From assembly GCA_028678815.1 (NCBI GenBank), contig JAJRCS010000151.1:1-10445 (forward strand): DNA of 10,445 nucleotides, read 5' to 3'. The DNA is from Methanomicrobiales archaeon (GTDB taxonomy: Archaea; Halobacteriota; Methanomicrobia; Methanomicrobiales; JACTUA01). Below the pieces are notes generated by a model, which saw nothing but the letters and a program-made list of their open reading frames with translations, had not been told where the DNA came from and did no database searches. This document shows positions 5,938-10,445 of the stretch, one piece after another; within the stretch, counting starts at the first letter, position 1, and every line of letters starts with the position of its first letter. The position numbers were made by a program, and so were the translations under genes.

Positions 5938-6796
5938 GAAGACCCTCTTCTCCACGGATTTCTCGGAGTATGCCCGGAAGGTGCTCCCCTGCCTTGCCGG
6001 GTTTCCCGGGTGCCGGGAGGTCATCCTCCTCCACGTCTGCGAGGAGGCACGGTCCCCCCGGGGAGGCGGCGAGATCGGCGGGGTATTCCTCCAGGGCTGC
6101 TCGAACCTCCTCCGCGGGGAGAAGCGCTCCCTCGAAGGCCTCAACCCGGCGATGAGGGTGACCGCGGTGGTGAAGGGCTCCTCCGACATCCCCGGCGCGA
6201 TTCTCGAGGCCGCGGAGGAGAAGGGCGCCTCCCTCATCGTTGTCGGCGCCCGCGGTAACAGCCTCGTGGAAGGGATCCTCCTGGGCAGCGTATCCTCGGC
6301 CGTGCTCCGCCGCGCGAAGACGAACGTCCTCGTCATGCGCCACAAGATCGTCGAGGGAATGCAGGGGAGGAGCTACGAGATGTTCTGCCCGAGGATCCTC
6401 TCCCGGGTCCTCTGCCCGGTGGATTTCTCCCGGCACTCGGACCATGCCCTCGCCCGCCTCTCCGCGACCGTCGGAGTGGGGGAGGTGATCCTCGTCCATG
6501 TCGTCTCCCGGGGCGAGACCGAAGGGGAGATCGGGGAGGAGGTCCGGGCGGCGAAGGACCACCTGGAGACCATCGCGGGCAGCCTCGCCCCGCAGGGGAT
6601 CGGGGTGAGGACCATCGTGAAGACAGGGAACCCTGCCACCGAGATCGCGCGCATCGCGGACGAGGAGGATGTCTCGGTCATCTGGATAAGCTCCCATGGA
6701 AAAGGCGGGTTCCGGGAACTGCTCCTCGGGAGCACGGCCGCGAGCGTGGCCATGAACGCACGGCGGCCGGTGCTCGTCGTCCGGACACCTGAGTGA
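5930..6796 (+). CDS. Tandem-domain universal stress protein (UspA family)
   Basis: Cytoplasmic nucleotide-binding stress protein made of two UspA domains in one chain, at about 1-137 and 158-286. Each starts with the usual strand and acidic residue (STDFSEYA with Asp10; PVDFSRHS with Asp165). Domain 1 has a full ATP-binding motif G-2x-G-9x-GS at 106-120. Domain 2 has the same layout at 254-268, but its first glycine is Ser254, so its binding may be altered. The 288-residue length is normal for a tandem Usp. The ATG at 5930 is chosen because MFEKTLFSTDFSEYA is the standard family opening. A TATA-like box and a mini-ORF precede it. It lies next to the trkH gene; Usp domains are known to occur with ion transporters, but a direct role in K+ transport is only a guess. 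Confidence 0.93.
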   Translation: MFEKTLFSTDFSEYARKVLPCLAGFPGCREVILLHVCEEARSPRGGGEIGGVFLQGCSNLLRGEKRSLEGLNPAMRVTAVVKGSSDIPGAILEAAEEKGASLIVVGARGNSLVEGILLGSVSSAVLRRAKTNVLVMRHKIVEGMQGRSYEMFCPRILSRVLCPVDFSRHSDHALARLSATVGVGEVILVHVVSRGETEGEIGEEVRAAKDHLETIAGSLAPQGIGVRTIVKTGNPATEIARIADEEDVSVIWISSHGKGGFRELLLGSTAASVAMNARRPVLVVRTPE

Positions 6797-6812
6797 AGGG
6801 GAAGGAGAGAGG

Positions 6813-6824
6813 CCGGGATCCCGG
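6813..6824 (+). terminator. 12-base palindrome after usp
   Basis: CCGGGATCCCGG is a perfect palindrome starting 17 bases after the usp stop. It could form a cruciform or a tight hairpin and may aid termination of usp. No T run follows. Confidence 0.3.
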
Positions 6825-6937
6825 GGGATTCCAGGACGGGAGGACTGCGGCCCGGCCGCCGTCCGAACGGGCCACGCGACCGATGTGGAAGAGCCTCGCC
6901 CGGGCAGCCGTGATCTCCGGGGACCCTGCATCTGGCG

Positions 6938-6968
6938 CTCCTTCCTTTCCCTCCTCCTCTCCTTCCTT
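6938..6968. repeat. 31-base pure pyrimidine tract
   Basis: Uninterrupted C/T on the plus strand, made of CTCC/TTCC units. CTCCTCC within it (6951-6957) can pair with GGAGGAG at 6981-6987. Such tracts can act as archaeal terminators or as unusual helix-forming DNA; here it lies about 120 bases before trkH. Confidence 0.45.
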
Positions 6969-7049
6969 GCTCCAGGTCGTGGAGGAGAGACCTCTTCCGG
7001 ATGCGTATCCTCCCCTGCCGGCCAGGTCTCGCAGGGCACGCACAGATGC

Positions 7050-7062
7050 GTAAGGTTTTAGG
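7050..7062 (+). promoter_or_regulatory. Possible TATA region of trkH
   Basis: GTAAGGTTTTAGG is the only AT-rich patch before trkH. Its centre lies about 28 bases before the ATG at 7085, as expected for a leaderless archaeal transcript. This fits the lack of a ribosome-binding site at that ATG. Confidence 0.35.
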
Positions 7063-7084
7063 GGGCAGGGCCGATCTCATCCTG

Positions 7085-8557
7085 ATGAAGCGGTGGGAGC
7101 ACCTGGCCATCATCGCCCATGACATGGGATCCGCCTTCCAGCTCCTGGGGGTGGCCTCCTTCATGCCTTTTGCAGTCCTCGTCTTCTACCGGGAGTGGGG
7201 GATGGTACTCCCGATGCTCTCCGCCCCCCTCACCTTCCTTGTCCTGGGGTGGCTCATCGCCCGGATCCCGAAGCGGGAGGAGGTACCCCGGCTCTCGGTG
7301 GCGCTCGTGGCCGTGGCCCTCACCTGGATGGCGATTGCCATCATCGGGGCCCTGCCCTTCGTCCTCTCCCTTGGCATGTCCTGGACGGACAGCATCTTCG
7401 AGGCCATGTCCGGCTGGACGGGTACCGGTTACTCCCTCTTGGTCTCCATCGACGCGGCCCCCCATACCCTCGTCTTCTGGCGGTCCTTCATGCAGTGGAT
7501 CGGGGGGATCGGGGTCATCGCCTTCGGCATCGCCCTTGCCGGCAGGAGCGGCCTTGCCCCCGTCCGGCTCTTCAGGGCCGAGGGGAGGCCGGATGATTTC
7601 ATGCCCAACATCGTCTCCACGGCCCGGCGGGTGTGGGTGATCTACCTCACCCTCACCGTGGCCTTCATCGGTCTCGTCCTCCTCGCCGGTGCGCCTATCT
7701 GGGACACCATCAACCTGGTGATGGTGGCCATCGCCACCGGCGGCTTTGCCCCGAGGGACGGGGCGATGGCCGTGTACGGCAACGTCTGGCTCGAGACCCT
7801 CCTCATCCCGGTGATGCTCGCCGGCATGCTGCCCTTCAAGCTCTATTTCCTCCTCTACGGCGGGAAGGTCCGGCAGTTCTTCCGGGACCCGGTGGTGCGG
7901 CTGATCCTGGCCATGGCCTTCCTCGGGTCCCTCTTCGTCTCCCTGGAGCTCTGGCTCGTCTCGGGCCTCGAGCCGGCCACGGCGATCCGGCAGGGCTTCT
8001 TCGTCACCATCTCGGGCTTTGCCACCTGCGGGCTCCAGAACGCGGATCCCCACCTCTGGCCGGCCGCCGCCGTTATCCTCGTCACCATGTGGATGCTCGT
8101 CGGGGGCGCGGCGGGGTCGACCGCCGGCGGGATCAAGGTGAACCGGCTGATCCTGGGCTACCAGGGGATCGTCTGGTGGTTCCGGCGCTTCTTCGTGCGG
8201 TCCAACGTTGTCATCCCCCTGAAGTCCGGGGGACGGGTGATGACCCGGGAGGTCTCGGAGCTCGAGATCTCCAAGAACGTGCTCGTCATCGCCCTCTGGA
8301 TCCTGACCATCTTCTTTGCCGTTCTGATCGCCCTCCACCTGCCCCATGCAGGGTTCGGCGTGGAGGAGCTGGTCTTCGAGCTGGTCTCCGCCATGTCCAA
8401 CGTGGGCCTGGGCCTGGGGTTCCTGACGCCGGCGAGTCCCCTCGCGCTGAAGTGGCTCTACATCCTGCTCATGTGGGTGGGGAGGCTGGAGATTATCCCG
8501 GTCATCATCCTCTTCATCGGCCTCTTCAGGGGTTTCGAGGCCACCGTGGTAAAATAG
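7085..8557 (+). CDS. trkH: TrkH-type potassium uptake channel subunit
   Basis: Polytopic membrane subunit that forms the K+ pathway of a Trk/Ktr uptake system, gated by a TrkA partner. The 490-residue product has the four M1-P-M2 repeats of the family. Their selectivity-filter segments are visible as SGWTGTGYS (109-117), AIATGGFAP (215-223), SGFATCGLQN (310-319) and SNVGLGLGF (438-446). GGAAGSTAGGIKV (340-352) is the conserved intramembrane loop thought to gate the pore, and WVGRLEIIP (464-472) near the end is also typical. The ATG at 7085 is chosen because the family's short N-terminus and first helix start there; upstream ATG codons at 7001 and 7046 add unconserved residues. It converges on trkA, its likely partner, 36 bases away. 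Length is normal. Whether K+ enters with H+ or Na+ cannot be told. Confidence 0.95.
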   Translation: MKRWEHLAIIAHDMGSAFQLLGVASFMPFAVLVFYREWGMVLPMLSAPLTFLVLGWLIARIPKREEVPRLSVALVAVALTWMAIAIIGALPFVLSLGMSWTDSIFEAMSGWTGTGYSLLVSIDAAPHTLVFWRSFMQWIGGIGVIAFGIALAGRSGLAPVRLFRAEGRPDDFMPNIVSTARRVWVIYLTLTVAFIGLVLLAGAPIWDTINLVMVAIATGGFAPRDGAMAVYGNVWLETLLIPVMLAGMLPFKLYFLLYGGKVRQFFRDPVVRLILAMAFLGSLFVSLELWLVSGLEPATAIRQGFFVTISGFATCGLQNADPHLWPAAAVILVTMWMLVGGAAGSTAGGIKVNRLILGYQGIVWWFRRFFVRSNVVIPLKSGGRVMTREVSELEISKNVLVIALWILTIFFAVLIALHLPHAGFGVEELVFELVSAMSNVGLGLGFLTPASPLALKWLYILLMWVGRLEIIPVIILFIGLFRGFEATVVK

Positions 8558-8579
8558 GGTGGAGCGCGGGGCGGTTGCC

Positions 8580-8593
8580 GGGGGCGGGCCCCC
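8580..8593. terminator. G/C hairpin between convergent trkH and trkA
   Basis: GGGGG (8580-8584) pairs with CCCCC (8589-8593) over a CGGG loop. It fills the 36-base gap between two stop codons and could stop transcription from both sides. No T run is present on either strand. Confidence 0.4.
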
Positions 8594-9259
8594 TCACATG
8601 CCGCGCCGGAGCTGCTGGTTCAGGAGCGCGAGGCAGGCCTGCTCATCCTCCTGCTTCGTGAAGATGGTGAGGGTATCCCCGGCCTGGATCGGGACACCCC
8701 CGCTGGGGATGATCACCTCCCCACCATTCCTCTTCACGGCGATGATCACGTAATCCTTCACCTTCATGTCCCGGATCTGCCGGTCCACCATGGGGGCACC
8801 CTCCTCGGCCACGATCTCGAAGATCCGGCCGCCCGGGATGGTGGCCAGCTGCTGGAGCTGGGGGTTCAGGGTCCAGTAGTAGAGCCGCGCGGCCACGAGC
8901 TCGTCCGGGTCTTCACTGACCTTCACCCCCACCTCCGCGAAGAAGTCGGAGTGCTCCTTGTGGTTCACGATGGACATGACGTTCTGAACCTTCATCCTCT
9001 TTGCGAGCCAGCAGGCCATCAGGTTCACTGCATCATCATGGGTGGTGGCGATGAAGGCCTGGGCGCGGTCGATCCCGGCATCCATGAGGATGGCCTTGTC
9101 GGTGGCGTTCCCGATCACTGCCATCACGTCGTGCTTCTCGAGCACCTGGTTGCACCGATCCTCATCCTGGTCCACGATCACCACGTTGTCCCCGTGCTCC
9201 GCGGCGAGGGCGGTGAGGGCCCTCCCGATTCCCCCCAGCCCCACGATGATCACGAACAT
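8594..9259 (-). CDS. trkA: TrkA-type K+ transport regulatory subunit (single RCK unit)
   Basis: Cytosolic regulator that binds NAD(H) or ATP and gates TrkH/KtrB-type channels. The 221-residue product has a Rossmann RCK_N domain (about 1-120) with GLGGIG at 7-12 and Asp30 ending the second strand, which favours NAD(H) binding. An RCK_C domain follows (about 135-221), containing IIPSGGVPIQAGDTLTIF. It is a single RCK unit, half the size of the tandem E. coli TrkA, as in Ktr-type and many archaeal systems, so it should work as a ring of subunits. The ATG at 9259 has GGGGAGCGGG roughly 8-17 bases upstream. It starts 21 bases after the atpK stop in the same direction, so it probably ends the ATPase transcript. 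The partner trkH is the convergent neighbour. GC content is high, unlike atpK. Confidence 0.95.
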   Translation of the reverse strand: MFVIIVGLGGIGRALTALAAEHGDNVVIVDQDEDRCNQVLEKHDVMAVIGNATDKAILMDAGIDRAQAFIATTHDDAVNLMACWLAKRMKVQNVMSIVNHKEHSDFFAEVGVKVSEDPDELVAARLYYWTLNPQLQQLATIPGGRIFEIVAEEGAPMVDRQIRDMKVKDYVIIAVKRNGGEVIIPSGGVPIQAGDTLTIFTKQEDEQACLALLNQQLRRGM

Positions 9260-9280
9260 GCCCGTACCCGCTCCCCGGGT

Positions 9281-9718
9281 TTATGCCCCGGCGAACCTGC
9301 CCAGAATACCCAGGGTAAAGGCCATGACGAGGAGGGCCACGGTCTCGGTCATACCCAGTATGATCATGTAATTTCCGAATCCCTTGCCGGTTTCTTCCAT
9401 GGCGTCGCAGGCGCAGGCGGCGCATTTACCCTGAAAGTATGCAGAAAGGCCTATAGCCGCGCCGCAAAAGGCCCCGATACCCCAGAGGTCATTGCCCTGT
9501 GCGGCAAATTCATACATCCTGTTCATGACGATCATACCATAGATCGTCTGGGTGAGCGGCGCCCCGACAAAAGCCAGGAGCATAAAGGCCGCCGGCTTAT
9601 TCTGGCTGTATTTCTTCTTCCATGCTCCTATTGCCGCCATGCCGGCGACGCCTGCTCCGGCACCAGACCCGCAGGCCGACAGGCCAAGTACCAAACCCAA
9701 TCCCAGATCCCCGGTCAT
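9281..9718 (-). CDS. atpK: V/A-type ATPase subunit K (16-kDa proteolipid)
   Basis: Forms the rotating membrane ring of a V/A-type ATPase. The 145-residue product has four hydrophobic helices (about 5-32, 42-65, 78-102, 115-140), i.e. two fused hairpins. Only the second hairpin keeps the ion-binding carboxylate, Glu125 in MTETVALL; the first has Gln57 instead. Thr56, Gln57, Tyr60, Gln96 and Glu125 match the Na+ ligand set of Enterococcus hirae NtpK (Thr64, Gln65, Tyr68, Gln110, Glu139), so Na+ is the likely ion. One site per four helices is typical of V-type pumps. Cysteines 99, 102 and 104 crowd the end of helix 3, which is unusual. The ATG at 9718 has GAGGGA about seven bases upstream and follows atpI by 13 bases; the longer frame to 9763 would overlap atpI. 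GC content is low for this window. Confidence 0.94.
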   Translation of the reverse strand: MTGDLGLGLVLGLSACGSGAGAGVAGMAAIGAWKKKYSQNKPAAFMLLAFVGAPLTQTIYGMIVMNRMYEFAAQGNDLWGIGAFCGAAIGLSAYFQGKCAACACDAMEETGKGFGNYMIILGMTETVALLVMAFTLGILGRFAGA

Positions 9719-9731
9719 ACTATTTCCCTCT

Positions 9732-10445
9732 TCATTCTTTGAGCGGCTCGAATGTAAACCCACTCCATGTTACGTTCGCATGCCCGGAAAATTCGAGCAC
9801 ATTCAGCCTGACGCCGTGCACGAGTACTGATATGATTCCCAAAATGATGTTTAAGCCATGGCCGATGATAAGAATTACGATACCTGCCGCCAGTGCCGCC
9901 ACACCAGTGCCAAATCCGGATGCCATGGTGTTTACCGTCTCTGCTATCGCAAGGCCCGCGAGGCCGACTGCAAAAAGACGCACATAGGAGATCACATCGG
10001 TAATATTATTCATGAAGCTCAACGCCACCGTTCCCAGCCCTTCTCCGATGCCTCTGAGCACCCGGGCCTGGGGGCTGGTGAATAAAATCACGAGGATAAT
10101 TCCCGTGGCAACCAGCCATATCCCGAAGGATGGAAATGCCTCTCCCAGGACCAGCGTCCTCGCCAGGAAAAATGCAGTCCAGAGTATGCAGATATAACCG
10201 ACGTCGGCAAGCGCTGTCAGCGACGGAAATTTCAGGAGTGCCCGCCAGGAATGGGCAATGGATAAATGCAACGCTCCCAAAAAGAAGCAGAACGTTTCCA
10301 TGGTCTCGGGGTTGTTTAACTGCGGAACGAGGGGCTGTAACCATCCCTGGCCGAAAAAGGTGCCGGTCAGGACACCCCATATGACCGCGCAGGAACCCAG
10401 AAGGAAAAAAAGCGAAACTGTCGTTTTCATCTCCGCATTCAGGCT
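9732..10445 (-). CDS. atpI: V/A-type ATPase subunit I, C-terminal part (5' partial)
   Basis: Membrane stator subunit (subunit a/I) that forms the ion half-channels beside the proteolipid ring. Only the C-terminal part of the membrane domain is in the window: the frame stays open through the right edge, and the ATG at 10430 is internal. From that ATG, hydrophobic segments lie at about 5-25, 45-62, 74-92, 103-117, 140-168 and 175-205. Two arginines expected to release ions from the ring are present: Arg151 in ISYVRLFAVGLAG and Arg208 in LVHGVRLNVLEF. The end FTFEPL matches the family's conserved C-terminus. It overlaps nothing and precedes atpK by 13 bases. Codons use more A/T than the left part of the window. 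Upstream, outside the window, other ATPase subunit genes are expected. Confidence 0.93.
   Translation of the reverse strand, partial: SLNAEMKTTVSLFFLLGSCAVIWGVLTGTFFGQGWLQPLVPQLNNPETMETFCFFLGALHLSIAHSWRALLKFPSLTALADVGYICILWTAFFLARTLVLGEAFPSFGIWLVATGIILVILFTSPQARVLRGIGEGLGTVALSFMNNITDVISYVRLFAVGLAGLAIAETVNTMASGFGTGVAALAAGIVILIIGHGLNIILGIISVLVHGVRLNVLEFSGHANVTWSGFTFEPLKE

Larger units (their letters stand above)
6797..7084. other. Non-coding stretch between usp and trkH
   Basis: No convincing gene or tRNA is seen in these 288 bases. They hold a palindrome at 6813-6824, a pyrimidine tract at 6938-6968, a small hairpin AGGTC/GACCT (6974-6978 with 6989-6993), and an 8-base direct repeat GATGCGTA (7000-7007 and 7045-7052). 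In-frame extension of trkH to 7001 is possible but lacks conserved sequence. Confidence 0.5.

Noticed and set aside
7001..7084. Longer TrkH start
   Set aside because: The added residues are not family-like, and the only AT-rich promoter-like patch (7050-7062) would lie inside.
6797..7084. Possible tRNA or other structured RNA gene between usp and trkH
   Set aside because: No T-loop GTTCGA-type motif, no cloverleaf arms and no CCA-like end were found.
7058..8347. 429-codon minus-strand frame opposite trkH
   Set aside because: Asp/Gly/Pro/His-rich antisense shadow of trkH, whose four filter motifs prove the plus strand codes.
9719..9763. Longer AtpK start
   Set aside because: It overlaps atpI, adds a charged stretch before helix 1, and a good ribosome-binding site serves the ATG at 9718.
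1..10445. CRISPR array, insertion sequence or phage genes
   Set aside because: No spaced direct repeats, transposase motifs or terminal inverted repeats are visible on either strand.

Overview
The window looks like chromosomal DNA of a GC-rich euryarchaeon, most probably a methanogen related to Methanomicrobiales. This rests on an XPD/Rad3-type helicase, archaeal-style TATA boxes 25-30 bases ahead of several starts, short or absent leaders, tandem Usp and flavoredoxin-like genes, and a V/A-type ATPase. The taxon is inferred, not proven. Twelve protein genes are supported; two of them run off the window edges. No rRNA, tRNA, CRISPR array or insertion sequence was seen.

Left part (1-3341, + strand): the 3' part of an XPD-like Fe-S helicase overlaps an O6-alkylguanine-DNA alkyltransferase gene (ogt), a plausible DNA-repair pair. 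A MobA-like molybdenum cofactor nucleotidyltransferase follows. Its leader holds a 10-bp hairpin inside a possible 31-codon mini-ORF whose stop overlaps the mobA start. A small three-helix membrane protein with its own apparent leaderless promoter comes next.

Middle (3342-5754, - strand): a lipoprotein, a flavoredoxin/ferric-reductase-like flavoprotein and an MBL-fold hydrolase lie in one direction with short gaps, probably one transcription unit. An orphan TATA-like palindrome sits between this unit and the membrane-protein gene. Divergent from the lipoprotein is a tandem universal stress protein whose leader carries a Shine-Dalgarno-preceded 9-codon mini-ORF overlapping its start.

Right part (6797-10445): a 288-base stretch with a 31-base pyrimidine tract precedes trkH (K+ channel subunit, + strand). 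This gene converges on trkA (its NAD-binding RCK gating partner, - strand). trkA lies 21 bases downstream of atpK, which follows atpI; both are membrane-sector genes of a V/A-type ATPase. The proteolipid AtpK keeps the Thr/Gln/Tyr/Gln/Glu set that binds Na+ in the Enterococcus hirae V-ATPase, so this enzyme probably moves Na+. The ATPase genes are clearly poorer in GC than trkA and everything to the left, which suggests a separate origin. Together the right side reads as a monovalent-cation module: Na+ out or ATP synthesis through the ATPase, K+ in through TrkH/TrkA. No wholly new multi-gene system is evident; the most interesting point is the Na+-type ATPase joined to K+ uptake genes at a sharp composition boundary.
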